64,000 nucleotides of DNA, from NCBI RefSeq assembly GCF_016861655.1, contig NZ_BOLN01000011.1:55256-119255 (forward strand), given 5' to 3'. A program made the position numbers and the translations under genes. This DNA is from Levilactobacillus lanxiensis. Lineage in GTDB: Bacteria > Bacillota > Bacilli > Lactobacillales > Lactobacillaceae. Below, piece by piece: positions 7,980 through 18,285 of the stretch (position 1 is its first letter; every line of letters begins with the position of its first letter). The notes beneath the pieces were generated by a model, which was not told the DNA's origin, did not search any database, and worked only from the letters and a program-made list of their open reading frames with translations.

Positions 7980-8813
7980 CTAGTTTGAAGTGAGCCGTGG
8001 TTGGCGGCGGGCCATTTGGGCCGTGGCGTGGTCGAGCGCTGTCGTGAATTTAGGCGTGGCCATCAAGGTGGCAAGCTTTTCACGACCGACGTGCAGGCCG
8101 GCCGATTCTGCCGCGGTGATAAAGCGTTGTTCCGCGTCGGCAACTGTTAAGTCTTGGTGCAGTAATGCTGAAGTCGTGGTCATGACTTCAGGGTCGACGT
8201 CGGGGAAGCCCCATTTATTCTCGGCATCCCCGAGACCAGCCTGGTAAAAGTCCCGAATCAGTTGACCACGAGCGGGCTGATCACCGTTCACACCCAGGTA
8301 CAGCATGGTGACCAGCGCATGCGGACTCCGCCGTTGGGCGATTCCCGCAATCTTATGACCGTCGACGCTTAGGTCGTAGTCACCGGGGCAGTAAGACCGA
8401 GTAATTTCATAGTGCTTCAAGGTCAGTTCAGGCCAGGCGGCGTCAACCAACGTGGTCATTTGCGCGTAGGCGGCTTCCACACTAATTGGTGGGGTGGTCA
8501 GTGGGGCAAACAGCGAGACGTTTAACACCCCGGCATCGCTGACGACGGCCAGGCCGCCAGAATTACGAAGAACGTAATCGTAGTCGTGAGCCTGAACGGC
8601 ACTGACAGCCGCTGTCAGGTCGGGAAGCCGTTTATCCTTCAGTCCCATGATAACGGTCGGCTGCATGGTCCAGAAGTGCAGTATGGGCTCCTGAAGGTCA
8701 ACAACGAGGTCTAGGAGCGCATTGGTGTAACCAAAAGCTTGATTTTTATTGTCCGCCGGGATCGGTGTGGTCACGGTTTGAATCGTATCTGTGGGGAGGT
8801 CAAAGGGAAACAT
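7980..8813 (-). CDS. LipL-like octanoyl/lipoyl transferase
   Basis: The 277-aa protein has the biotin/lipoate ligase fold. The motif LRNSGGLAVVSDAGVLNVSL matches LipL (B. subtilis YwfL) better than classical LplA, which carries RRxxGGGAVxHD. A Cys in SYCPGDYDLSVDGHKIAGI (about residue 138) fits the acyl-accepting cysteine of LipL amidotransferases. LipL moves octanoyl or lipoyl groups from GcvH to E2 subunits of 2-oxoacid dehydrogenases. Lactobacilli of this type often lack lipoate synthesis, so it may serve scavenging instead. It is the first gene of the minus-strand operon. Annotation as lipoate-protein ligase A is the main alternative. Confidence 0.75.
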   Translation of the reverse strand: MFPFDLPTDTIQTVTTPIPADNKNQAFGYTNALLDLVVDLQEPILHFWTMQPTVIMGLKDKRLPDLTAAVSAVQAHDYDYVLRNSGGLAVVSDAGVLNVSLFAPLTTPPISVEAAYAQMTTLVDAAWPELTLKHYEITRSYCPGDYDLSVDGHKIAGIAQRRSPHALVTMLYLGVNGDQPARGQLIRDFYQAGLGDAENKWGFPDVDPEVMTTTSALLHQDLTVADAEQRFITAAESAGLHVGREKLATLMATPKFTTALDHATAQMARRQPRLTSN

Positions 8814-9025
8814 GGCGCCCGCCTTCTTTCGTTCAGTATCTTCAACCTCTCATTATACTAGAAAACGCTTGCGCCGTCATGGTCCGGACCAGTTCTTACC
8901 CGGGGCTTAATCTCGGGGCGGATGGCGGAAAACTGTCCGGAACAGGAAATCAAGATAATTGGTAGGCTTTCCGCTGAAAATGAACTATAATTAACCCAGA
9001 CAATTCGCGGAAAGGAAGTGTGCAA

Positions 9026-9466
9026 ATGGATCAATTATCTACGGGCGTGCCCGTCATGATTCACTTGGAGACGCACATCAAGCAAGACCAGGACGTTTCC
9101 GACTACCGCTTGGATGTGGATGGTCAGTTAGTCCAGATGGGGCACAACCTGTATTTACGGTACTTAGAGCCCAACAAAGAGACCGGTGAACAAACACCCG
9201 TGACCATGAAATTTACCCCGGAAGGTGACGTGCATTTGACGCGGAACGCCGAGGCAGAATTACGCCTGCACTTTGTGAGTGGCAAGCGGGTCACGGCCCG
9301 GTACAACACGCCCTATGGCATGTTGCCGATTGAAACGGTCACGCCTTACTTGGAAACGAGTTTCAAGGAGAAACCGTTTAGTGGCAACGTTAAAATTGAT
9401 TATTTACTCTACGCAAATGATGATCTGGTCGGAAACTACAAGATTCGATTGCAATTTACGGCATAA
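9026..9466 (+). CDS. DUF1934 family beta-barrel protein (YwiB-like)
   Basis: The 146-aa protein is all beta by appearance, with alternating hydrophobic strands and the family ending GNVKIDYLLYANDDLVGNYK, typical of DUF1934 (B. subtilis YwiB), a calycin-like fold of unknown role. It commonly lies upstream of rpoE, as here. I chose ATG 9026 because AAAGGAAG (9011-9018) suits it; the GTG at 9020 is too close. A TATAAT at 8986-8991 is a probable -10, with no clear -35. Confidence 0.82.
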   Translation: MDQLSTGVPVMIHLETHIKQDQDVSDYRLDVDGQLVQMGHNLYLRYLEPNKETGEQTPVTMKFTPEGDVHLTRNAEAELRLHFVSGKRVTARYNTPYGMLPIETVTPYLETSFKEKPFSGNVKIDYLLYANDDLVGNYKIRLQFTA

Positions 9467-9510
9467 ACGAGTATCATATTTCGTAGACTGTGGAAAGGAC
9501 GTGCACCAGT

Positions 9511-10161
9511 TTGGAATTAAAAGTCTTTGAGGGCCAGAATAAAAAGGAATTATCAATGATCGAAGTTGCTCACGCCATTTTGTCTCAGCACGGCGACGTG
9601 ATGGGGTTTGCCGATTTGGCTAACGCCGTCCAATCATATTTGGGCGACAGCGACGAAGAAATTCGTGACCGGCTGTCCCAATTCTATACGGATTTAAATG
9701 TCGATGGTAGTTTCATTTCTCTGGGTGATAACCTTTGGGGACTGCGAACTTGGTATCCGTTTGAATCCATCGATGAAGCCACCGTTCATGCCGAGGAAGA
9801 TGAAGATCAACCTAAGCGTAAGAAGCGGAAGAAGGTTAACGCCTTCTTGGCTGATACGACCGATGACGATGACGTGATCGATTACGACGATGATGATCCG
9901 GAAGATGACGACACCACCAGCACTTACAGTGACGATGATGACGATGACACCACCGGTTCAACGGCGCCAGATCTGGGCAAGCTCCAGACCGGCTTAGGCA
10001 TCGACGACGATGATGAAGAAGATGACACGGAAGAAATTCCGGACGGTATCGAAGACCAGCTTTCCCAAATGGAAGCACCGGACGACGATGACGAGAATCT
10101 CGACTTCTCCGCCGATGACGATGAAGACGATGATGATGAAGACGACGAAGAACAGAAATAA
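9511..10161 (+). CDS. rpoE: DNA-directed RNA polymerase delta subunit
   Basis: The protein is about 216 aa. Residues 1-90 form the HARE-HTH/RpoE N-terminal domain ([20 protein letters not shown], ending [14 protein letters not shown]). From about residue 105 it is almost pure Asp/Glu with a basic KRKKRKK patch before it, the disordered polyanionic tail that displaces nucleic acid from RNA polymerase and speeds recycling. I chose TTG at 9511 because family members begin at this residue; GTG 9490 would add seven non-conserved residues. TTGCAA-N17-TATCAT overlaps the 3' end of the DUF1934 gene and could be a promoter. Confidence 0.93.
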   Translation: MELKVFEGQNKKELSMIEVAHAILSQHGDVMGFADLANAVQSYLGDSDEEIRDRLSQFYTDLNVDGSFISLGDNLWGLRTWYPFESIDEATVHAEEDEDQPKRKKRKKVNAFLADTTDDDDVIDYDDDDPEDDDTTSTYSDDDDDDTTGSTAPDLGKLQTGLGIDDDDEEDDTEEIPDGIEDQLSQMEAPDDDDENLDFSADDDEDDDDEDDEEQK

Positions 10162-10175
10162 TTTCTGAACTTCGC

Positions 10176-10204
10176 TTGACCTCCTGCCCAAAAGCAGGTA
10201 TTAT
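10176..10204 (+). promoter_or_regulatory. pyrG promoter
   Basis: TTGACC (10176-10181), a 17-base spacer and TATTAT (10199-10204). The predicted start is the GGG at 10212-10214, seven bases after the -10, giving a transcript that begins GGGCUCC. Confidence 0.85.
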
Positions 10205-10211
10205 ATTTTTT

Positions 10212-11934
<1,723 letters not shown>

Positions 11935-11935
11935 A

Positions 11936-12050
11936 GTGCGGAGCGATCCGCTTAGACTCTGAGCATTAGCGAAGAAAGAGCTTCTGGTCGACAACGTCGG
12001 CCAGGAGCTCTTTCTTTTGCTAAGCGCAGGAGTCTGGCTGTTTCGGACAA
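11936..12050 (+). repeat. Dispersed structured element, copy 2 (also likely pyrG terminator)
   Basis: Starts GTGCGGAGCGATCC right after pyrG. Stems: AGACTC (11954-11959) with GAGTCT (12030-12035); GCATTAGC with GCTAAGC; and a long apical helix AAGAAAGAGCTTCTGG with CCAGGAGCTCTTTCTTTT. The apical stem has a T-rich 3' arm and could serve as pyrG terminator. The outermost stem seen in other copies is poorly kept here. Confidence 0.75.
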
Positions 12051-12061
12051 GAGCGATACGA

Positions 12062-12200
12062 AGGGCGGTTAGCTGGCGAGCATTAACGGCTTTAAGTGAA
12101 TGACCCCGGGCCTGGGTCGTTTGCTTAAAAGGGGTTAAGCGGAACCAGTTGCCCGGTAGTAACGTGTTTCAAAGGCCGCAAGTTTCCGAACATAATAGCG
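12062..12200 (+). repeat. Dispersed structured element, copy 3
   Basis: Stems: GGGC (12063-12066) with GCCC; AGCTGG (12071-12076) with CCAGTT (12145-12150); CATTAAC with GTTAAGC; and apical TTTAAG..GACCC with GGGTC..CTTAAA. The tail GTGTTTCAAAGGCCGCAAG is a diverged form of the conserved tail. It lies 12 bases after copy 2, so the two make a tandem pair with different stem sequences. Confidence 0.72.
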
Positions 12201-12387
12201 AGAGCAAAGTTAGCGGTTTACGTCAGTATCTTCAGCAAATTGCCCTTCGACCAGCGAATGCCTGGTAGGACAAGGGTTATAAACAACCACCTGTGAATAA
12301 CTTTCCTCAGACTACCTGAACTCAGCAGAATATCCCCAAGAGCGAGCACTTATCCCCAAAACTGTCCACAAACGCACATAACCGCAA
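12201..12387. other. Gene-free stretch with DnaA-box-like 9-mers
   Basis: No open frame of note. TGTGAATAA (12292-12300) is the reverse complement of TTATTCACA, a match to TTATNCACA. TTATCCCCA (12350-12358) and TGTCCACAA (12363-12371) are near-matches. This may be a DnaA-titrating cluster or chance. Confidence 0.3.
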
Positions 12388-12429
12388 CAAAAAACTGCGC
12401 CACCCCCAACTCCGGGAGTGACGCAGTTT
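12388..12429 (-). terminator. Terminator of the ABC transporter gene
   Basis: AACTGCG / CGCAGTT hairpin. On the minus strand it is followed by six T. Confidence 0.85.
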
Positions 12430-12446
12430 TCAATTGATCACTATTT

Positions 12447-14777
12447 TTATTCAGAACGCAAAGCGGTAGCGGCATCTTTCTTAGCCGCCATTCGAGCTGG
12501 GATGTGCCCACCCAACATCGTCAGGACGGTACTGATGATAATCAGCACGATCCCGTGAACGGGGTTAAGGTGTGCCACATTACTCAGGTCGGTGATGCTC
12601 TTCAACACAATGTTGATTGGGAACGTCAACAGCCAAGCAATGACGACACCCAGAGCACCGGAGCCGACACCGAGAATGAACGTTTCGGCATCAAAGACAC
12701 GGGTGATATCTTTCTTCCGAGCCCCTAAGGCCTTCAGAATCCCGATTTCCTTGGTCCGTTCCAGTACGGAGGTGTAGGTGATGATGGCAATCATGATCAT
12801 ACTAGTGACCAGAGAAATCCCGGCAAAGGCGACCAGCACGTAGGTGATGGCATCCATCAGCCCACCCGTCAAGCTGGAAACCGTCCCAGCCATGTCGGTG
12901 TAGATCACTTTATCGGACTTGCTCTTACCCTTGTTGTACTTGTCCAAGTACGTCAACACTTTATCCTTGTTCTTGAACGTGTTGGGGTAGATTAGAATGC
13001 TGGCTGGGGTGGTGGAGCCACCAAGGTAGCTGATCAAGGACTTCTTGGTCGTGCTATCAACCGTTTGGCCAGTCATGACGTTATCACTAGCCTTCTTTTG
13101 GGCCTTAACGATTTTGGAATCTTTGTTGTCTTTAATGACGTTTTGGGTCAACTTATCGCTGTAAGCAATCCCGGAAGCCAAGACGTTTTCGGAAGACTTC
13201 GCCTTAACTTTCACAATACCCGCAATCTTGAGGGTCGTGTTATGGCTGTTGTTGTACAGGGAGTTAGTAGCCTTGTTTGGCAGATAGTTCCCGGTTGGCA
13301 AGCTTTGGTAGTAATCGTTGTTGTTCACGATCTTCATCTTGGTGCCGACAATCTTGTTGTAGTTAAAGGTCTGGTTGTTCTTCACTGTGTACCCCAGGTT
13401 CTTCAACGCGTTGATGTTGGTGGAGCCATCGCGGTCAACGATTAAGATGACGTCGTTGGCGCTCTTCGGATAGGTTCCGGACACCAGCTTGTAGTGTTTC
13501 TTCAGGAAGTTGGTCCCGCCATCGTTTGCACTAGGGTAAACGGAACCGCCGACCCCGGTCGAGGCACTCATGGCCGTTTGCATGGCACTGGCACTGCTGG
13601 AGCCGCTGTTATCAACGTTGGAGAAGGATACCGTTTTCGTCTCCCCGTTGACTTGGCGCAGGAGGTTCATCCCAGTCGAGTAGGTGTACGTGACGTTCTT
13701 ACTCAACTTGGTATCGAGATTTTTAACATAATTTAAGTAGCTCTTGGTAAGCTTATTGGTGTGGGTCGCCTTGTCTTGCTGGCTGACCTTGGCCGTGACG
13801 ACCTTCTTGTTATTCGCCTTGACCGTATCGTTGGACTGTCCCGTGGTACTCGTGGCCGTCTGTGAAATGGTGACGGGGAACTGAGCCAACGTATTTGCCT
13901 GCGTCTTGTTGATTTGCGCCTGGAACCCATTGGAGAGGGCCAAGACGATGGCAATCCCAATAATCCCGATACTGGAGGCGAAGGCGGTCAGCGCGGTCCG
14001 GCCTTTCTTGGTCCGAATGTTGTTAAATGACAGCTTCAAGGCCGTCCAGAACGTCATCCGAGTCTTCTTCAATTCAAATTGTTGGGCGTCGGTGTGTTCG
14101 TCGTAGGGGTTGGAATCGTGTTGAATCTTCCCATCGGCAAATTCGATGATCCGGTCGGCGTATTGACGGGCCAGGTCAGGGTTATGGGTGACCATGATAA
14201 CTAACCGTTCCGCAGAGAGTTCCTTGATCAGCTGCATGATTTCTTCACTGGTCTCGGTATCCAGGGCACCGGTTGGTTCGTCACACAACAGAATTTCGGG
14301 CTCGTTCGCAATGGCCCGCGCAATGGCGACCCGTTGTAATTGCCCACCAGACAGTTGGTTAGGCTTCTTGTTGATGTGGTCGGACAGGCCGACGCGGTCG
14401 AGGGCCTTCAGCGCCTTTTCTTTCTTCTCGGCGTTGGAGACACCACTCAGTGTCATCCCCATTTCCACGTTGTCCAGGATGCTCAGGTGACTGATGATGT
14501 TGTAGCTTTGGAAAATGAACCCGACGGAATTGTTCCGGTAGGCGTCCCAATCGGCTTCAGAGAAGTCCTTGGTGGATTTTCCTTCAATGGCAAGATCCCC
14601 GGAGTCGTAAATATCCAGGCCACCAATGCCGTTCAGCATGGTCGTCTTCCCGGAACCACTGGGACCGAGGATAGCGACGAACTCCTGTGAACGGAACGCC
14701 ACGGAAACATCGTCGAGGGCCTTCGTGACGGAATCACCCACGTAGTAATATTTCTTAATATGTTTTAGTTCCAGCAT
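12447..14777 (-). CDS. ABC transporter, fused ATPase and FtsX-type permease (MacB-like)
   Basis: The 776-aa protein joins a LolD/MacB-class ATPase (residues 1-230) to an FtsX permease. ATPase motifs: Walker [10 protein letters not shown], signature [14 protein letters not shown], Walker [12 protein letters not shown] and the H-loop MVTHNP. The permease has one TM helix near 265-285, a large extracellular Ser/Thr/Lys/Asn-rich domain (about 290-640) and three C-terminal TM helices from about 645. Such transporters act as mechanotransmitters exporting or sensing peptides and lipids, often in antimicrobial-peptide defence. A divergent TetR gene and shared operator-like sites suggest ligand-induced expression. 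The substrate is unknown. Confidence 0.88.
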   Translation of the reverse strand: MLELKHIKKYYYVGDSVTKALDDVSVAFRSQEFVAILGPSGSGKTTMLNGIGGLDIYDSGDLAIEGKSTKDFSEADWDAYRNNSVGFIFQSYNIISHLSILDNVEMGMTLSGVSNAEKKEKALKALDRVGLSDHINKKPNQLSGGQLQRVAIARAIANEPEILLCDEPTGALDTETSEEIMQLIKELSAERLVIMVTHNPDLARQYADRIIEFADGKIQHDSNPYDEHTDAQQFELKKTRMTFWTALKLSFNNIRTKKGRTALTAFASSIGIIGIAIVLALSNGFQAQINKTQANTLAQFPVTISQTATSTTGQSNDTVKANNKKVVTAKVSQQDKATHTNKLTKSYLNYVKNLDTKLSKNVTYTYSTGMNLLRQVNGETKTVSFSNVDNSGSSSASAMQTAMSASTGVGGSVYPSANDGGTNFLKKHYKLVSGTYPKSANDVILIVDRDGSTNINALKNLGYTVKNNQTFNYNKIVGTKMKIVNNNDYYQSLPTGNYLPNKATNSLYNNSHNTTLKIAGIVKVKAKSSENVLASGIAYSDKLTQNVIKDNKDSKIVKAQKKASDNVMTGQTVDSTTKKSLISYLGGSTTPASILIYPNTFKNKDKVLTYLDKYNKGKSKSDKVIYTDMAGTVSSLTGGLMDAITYVLVAFAGISLVTSMIMIAIITYTSVLERTKEIGILKALGARKKDITRVFDAETFILGVGSGALGVVIAWLLTFPINIVLKSITDLSNVAHLNPVHGIVLIIISTVLTMLGGHIPARMAAKKDAATALRSE

Positions 14778-14842
14778 TTTAAAATAATCCTTCCATATTT
14801 TGGCTTTCGGCTGTTGCTCAGGCTATTTTTCTGATAAAATAA

Positions 14843-14896
14843 ACATTAATGCAACACCGTGTCTAATATCATAAAAATAAATTGTGGTCGTGACAA
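14843..14896 (-). promoter_or_regulatory. Candidate promoter of the ABC transporter gene
   Basis: Read on the minus strand, TTGTCA, a 17-base spacer and TATGAT lie inside this interval. The -35 overlaps the operator-like site at 14882-14896, as expected for repression by the neighbouring TetR protein. Confidence 0.55.
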
Positions 14897-14961
14897 CCGT
14901 CAATGTCGACGGATTTGTCGTGAACACAACAAAATTTATGAAAATGTTGTATACATGACAA
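14882..14961. promoter_or_regulatory. Three evenly spaced TTGT-N7-ACAA operator-like sites
   Basis: Sites at 14882-14896, 14915-14929 and 14947-14961 share TTGT-N7-ACAA. Their starts are 33 and 32 bases apart, close to three helical turns, so all face one side of the DNA. They lie in the 320-base gap between the divergent ABC transporter and TetR genes; the rest of that gap shows nothing else I can identify. Binding by the adjacent TetR regulator is inference. Confidence 0.6.
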
Positions 14962-15097
14962 CGACAGCAATTAGCTGGCTTTTACCATACCATAAAGTGC
15001 CTACTTTCGGCACGTAATGTCTCCCTGAAATTACGGTGACTGGGGATGGGGTGAGTCGTTGCGGCAGTAACGCGTTGTGCAATAGGAGTGTGAATTC

Positions 15098-15634
15098 ATG
15101 GCTGGTGTGAAAAACAATCGGCGGGCCCAATACACCCAGCAGATCATTCAAGAAACTGTGCTGGGGTTGTTGGAAAATAAACCGATCAACGCCATTTCTG
15201 TGACGGAGGTCTGCGCCAAGGCCGATGTCAATCGAACCACGTTCTACCGGTATTACACCGACATCTATGACTGCGTGGCCAGTATCGAAAAAGCCTTTGT
15301 GACGGGGCTACAGCCGTTTGAAGAGTCGACACCGACCGCAGCTTTGGAGCACCTGTTAACGGCCTTTTACGAAGATAAGAAGCTCAGTAATCTCGTCTTC
15401 GTCGAGGGCAAAACCAAGTTGCTTGAACGCATGCAGGAATTAATGCGGCGCACGGGCCCGGAGCCACCGTTGATCGATGACTACCAGGGGGCCTATATTG
15501 GCGCTGGTTTGCAAAGTATCCTTAAAAAGTGGGTCAAGGACGGCATGCCCGAGACCCCCCAGCAGTTAACGCAAATTATTATCAACACCATACTAGCCAA
15601 GAACCTGTCAGAGATTCGGGATGCAGTTTTGTAG
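15098..15634 (+). CDS. TetR-family transcriptional regulator
   Basis: The 178-aa protein begins with a TetR helix-turn-helix (about residues 10-55): the recognition region reads ISVTEVCAKADVNRTTFYRY, the family signature. The C-terminal half is the ligand-binding helical bundle, short as in the lactic-acid-bacteria subgroup that controls adjacent FtsX-type ABC exporters. It diverges from the ABC transporter gene at 14777 and the gap holds three operator-like repeats. It would repress the transporter until a ligand binds; ligand unknown. Confidence 0.88.
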   Translation: MAGVKNNRRAQYTQQIIQETVLGLLENKPINAISVTEVCAKADVNRTTFYRYYTDIYDCVASIEKAFVTGLQPFEESTPTAALEHLLTAFYEDKKLSNLVFVEGKTKLLERMQELMRRTGPEPPLIDDYQGAYIGAGLQSILKKWVKDGMPETPQQLTQIIINTILAKNLSEIRDAVL

Positions 15635-15659
15635 CTGCCAAATATTACAATTTGCCCGA

Positions 15660-15694
15660 AATACCGGGAAACAGTTGTCTTTTTGCCCGGTATT
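15660..15694 (+). terminator. Weak hairpin between tetR and murA
   Basis: AATACCGGG / CCCGGTATT is a perfect nine-base stem but is followed only by ATTTATC, so it may be a weak terminator or a leader hairpin of murA. Confidence 0.45.
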
Positions 15695-15760
15695 ATTTAT
15701 CATGGTATCTGACTGTATGGAATTACAATGGAAGATAAATTAAGTGAGGAACACATCACA

Positions 15761-17047
15761 ATGAAGAAAATGATTATTCACGGCGGCCGACCACTCTCTG
15801 GAGAAGTGACAATCGGCGGCGCTAAAAATAGCACAGTGGCATTGATTCCGGCAGCGATTTTAGCTGATACACCGGTCCGTTTTGACATGGTACCGGATAT
15901 CCTTGATGTGCACAACTTAATGTTAATTTTGAAATCGATGAACGTGCACTCCACGTTTGAAGATGGGGTCCTCACCATTGACCCAACGGAAATCGTTGAA
16001 GCACCACTTCCGAGCAAGGCTATCAAGAGCTTGCGCGCGTCTTATTATTTTATGGGGTCCTTGTTGGGGCGGTTCCAACGGGCCACGCTGAGCTTCCCGG
16101 GCGGCGATAACATCGGGCCACGGCCAATCGACCAACACATCAAAGCGTTTAAGGCGCTGGGTGCGGCGGTTGACGAGCATGATGGCACGGTGCGTATCAC
16201 TACCGGTCCCGAGGGGCTACACGGCGCACGGATTTTCTTGGACATGGTCTCAGTTGGGGCAACGATCAACTCGATTCTCGCGGCGGTCAAGGCCGTGGGA
16301 ACCACGGTGATTGAAAACGCGGCGAAGGAACCAGAAATCATTGATATCGCGACCTTCCTGAACAACATGGGCGCCCATGTCCGTGGGGCCGGGACCGATG
16401 TCATTCGGATCGAAGGGGTCCCAACGTTGCGGGCCATGAACACGCACACAATTATTCCTGACCGCATCGAAGCCGGGACGTACCTGTCGATGGCTGCGGC
16501 CGTTGGTGACGGTGTCGTGGTCAAGAACGTGATTCCAGAACATTTGGAAGCCTTCACGGCCAAGATGATTGAAATGGGTGTACCATTGGAAATCAACGAA
16601 GACAGCATTTACGTGCCACGGTCTGAGGACTTGAAGCCCATTCAGGTCAAGACGATGCCATTCCCAGGGTTTGCGACCGACCTGCAACAGCCAATTACGC
16701 CGTTACTCTTTAAGGCGGACGGTAGTAGTGTGGTCATCGATACCATTTATCCGAAACGCATCAAGCACATCGCTGAGTTGCGGAAGATGGGCGCCCACAT
16801 TCGTTCTGAAGAGGGCACCATTGTGGTTGACCCGAGCGATGATCTGATTGGGAGTGACGTTCAAGCCGGAGAAATCCGCGCCGGCGCCTCCCTGGTGATT
16901 GCTGGGCTTATGGCCGATGGTGACACCGAGATTAGCCAAGCAGATAATATTTTGCGGGGCTATGACCGAATTGTTGAAAAATTAACGGCATTAAACGCCG
17001 ATGTAGAAATCGTTGATGACAGTTTAGTGGAAAACGGCCAAGATTAG
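15761..17047 (+). CDS. murA: UDP-N-acetylglucosamine 1-carboxyvinyltransferase
   Basis: The 428-aa enolpyruvyl transferase catalyses the first committed step of peptidoglycan synthesis (PEP plus UDP-GlcNAc). The fold signature is clear: [13 protein letters not shown] near the N-terminus, GPRPIDQHI in the active loop and GYDRIVEKL at the C-terminus. The catalytic-loop cysteine (Cys115 in E. coli) is Asp here: PGGDNIG, Asp116, codon 16106-16108. Cys-to-Asp MurA enzymes are active but insensitive to fosfomycin. I chose ATG 15761 (GAGGAA upstream) because homologues begin MxKMIIxGG. A second MurA elsewhere in the genome is possible, as in other Firmicutes. Confidence 0.93.
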   Translation: MKKMIIHGGRPLSGEVTIGGAKNSTVALIPAAILADTPVRFDMVPDILDVHNLMLILKSMNVHSTFEDGVLTIDPTEIVEAPLPSKAIKSLRASYYFMGSLLGRFQRATLSFPGGDNIGPRPIDQHIKAFKALGAAVDEHDGTVRITTGPEGLHGARIFLDMVSVGATINSILAAVKAVGTTVIENAAKEPEIIDIATFLNNMGAHVRGAGTDVIRIEGVPTLRAMNTHTIIPDRIEAGTYLSMAAAVGDGVVVKNVIPEHLEAFTAKMIEMGVPLEINEDSIYVPRSEDLKPIQVKTMPFPGFATDLQQPITPLLFKADGSSVVIDTIYPKRIKHIAELRKMGAHIRSEEGTIVVDPSDDLIGSDVQAGEIRAGASLVIAGLMADGDTEISQADNILRGYDRIVEKLTALNADVEIVDDSLVENGQD

Positions 17048-17148
17048 CCATTGCCGCTATGTCGTTTTCATGTTATAATTCAACGGTTGACGATTAAAAT
17101 CAATCTCTGATTCAGTCAATGGATCAGGGCAAAGGAGCGTATTACATT

Positions 17149-17400
17149 ATGAAGCAAGGAATTCACCCAGATTACCACGAAGTTGTGTTCCAAGATTCAA
17201 GTACTGGTTTCCAGTTCTTATCTGGCTCAACGGCAACTTCTGACGAAACGGTTGAATGGGAAGACGGCAACACCTACCCATTGATCCGTGTCGAAATTAC
17301 TTCTGATTCCCACCCATTCTACACGGGTAAGCAAAAGTTTACTCAAGCCGATGGTGCTGTGGACCGTTTCAACAAGAAGTACGGTTTATCCAACGACTAA
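17149..17400 (+). CDS. rpmE2: Ribosomal protein bL31, type B (zinc-free)
   Basis: The 83-aa protein has the type B features: [16 protein letters not shown] start, a central insertion (residues 20-50) and the C-terminal [11 protein letters not shown] and [11 protein letters not shown]. The CxxC zinc ligands of type A bL31 are absent. Start ATG 17149 follows AAAGGAG; upstream in-frame starts add non-conserved residues. Location after murA is usual for lactobacilli. Confidence 0.95.
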   Translation: MKQGIHPDYHEVVFQDSSTGFQFLSGSTATSDETVEWEDGNTYPLIRVEITSDSHPFYTGKQKFTQADGAVDRFNKKYGLSND

Positions 17401-17423
17401 TTATAAAATTTATGATTTGTCTT

Positions 17424-17459
17424 ACCGGTTACGGGGTTATCCCCGTGGCCGGTTTTTTT
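17424..17459 (+). terminator. Terminator of rpmE2
   Basis: ACCGG..ACGGGG / CCCCGT..CCGGT hairpin with a seven-T tail. Confidence 0.9.
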
Positions 17460-17465
17460 AGTATA

Positions 17466-17640
17466 AGAGTGCGGAACGAGCCGCTTAGACTCTGAGCATT
17501 AACGTGGCTAAGGGAATATCCCTGGGCTTGGGATATTTTCTTAGCCGGGTTAAGCGCAGGAGTCTGGCTCGTGGAGCACGTTTTGGAGGTTGCCAGGACC
17601 AGGATAGAATGGTGAAGAACCAGCTTAACGAACTAAAGCA
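17466..17640 (+). repeat. Dispersed structured element, copy 4 (most complete)
   Basis: Outer stem: GTGC (17469-17472) with GCAC (17576-17579) and CGAGCC (17477-17482) with GGCTCG (17566-17571), around a GGAA/TGGA internal loop. Middle stem: AGACTC (17487-17492) with GAGTCT (17560-17565). Next: CATTAAC with GTTAAGC. Apical: GGCTAAGGGAATATCCC (17506-17522) with GGGATATTTTCTTAGCC (17530-17546). A conserved unpaired tail TTTTGGAGGTTGCCAGGA and beyond follows. Confidence 0.82.
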
Positions 17641-17785
17641 ATCTAAATTGAACGTAAACCCCGGGCCTGGGTCGTTTCCGTTAGGGTGTTAAGCGGAACC
17701 AGTTGCCCCGCGTAGCACGTTTCGGAAGCTGCCAGGACTGGGATAGTTCCGTGGAGAACTGATTTAGCGAACTAAACTAATATAA
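17641..17785 (+). repeat. Dispersed structured element, tandem 3'-half unit a
   Basis: Contains GGGCCTGGGTCGTTT, GTTAAGCGGAACCAGTT, CCGCGTAGCACGTTTCGG and the tail CCAGGACTGGGATAGTTC, but no matching 5' arm. The conserved TTTCGG/TTTTGG mark is 139 bases after that of copy 4. A TATAAT occurs at 17781-17786, as in copy 1. Confidence 0.7.
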
Positions 17786-17935
17786 TATTGAACGTAAATT
17801 CCGGGGCTGAGATATTTGCTTAGTCGGTGTTAAGCGGAAGGAGCTGCCTTGCGGAACACGTTTCGGAAGCCGCAGGACAGGGATGGTTCCGTGGAGAACC
17901 AGACTATCGGTCTGAACAAGTATCATCACAGAACC
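17786..17935 (+). repeat. Dispersed structured element, tandem 3'-half unit b
   Basis: Repeats the unit a layout (GGGGCTGAGATATTTGCTTAG, GTTAAGCGGAAGGAGCTGCC, AACACGTTTCGGAAGCCGC, GGTTCCGTGGAGAACC) with a 141-base offset. It is more diverged. The remaining 350 bases to the sortase gene hold no gene; TTGTTT-N16-TAGAAT around 18210-18240 may be the sortase promoter. Confidence 0.65.
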
Positions 17936-18285
17936 AAGCGGCGTGTCAAAACAGAACAAATACCAGTCAAAATCGGGTATTCTCCATAGGAAGAAGATGG
18001 CTGAGTAACTTATCCAAACTGACCAGCATCCTTAATAATGCGTTGAAACCCACCCAGAAGCTCAGCACAACGTTCTGTGGTCTCCCATGAATAATCTTAT
18101 AAAGTGCTAGTAGAATCGCGTAGTGGCGCCCAGAATCGTTTATAAATCCGCACACGGTCGTCATTTTTCAAATAAATTTGTTAATTTTATGACGCTGTCG
18201 AGCCTCAGACTTTGTTTTTGTTAGTAAAAAGGGTAGAATTCAAAGTCGTAGAGACCGAATTATTTGGGGATTGGAGTAACTAATT

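Noticed and set aside
17466..17935. CRISPR array
   Set aside because: Repeat units are long (about 140 bases), diverged and structured, with no short identical repeats or unique spacers and no cas genes.
17827..18090. 87-codon frame between rpmE2 and srtA
   Set aside because: It lies in repeat units and has no ribosome site; the frame arises from repeat sequence.
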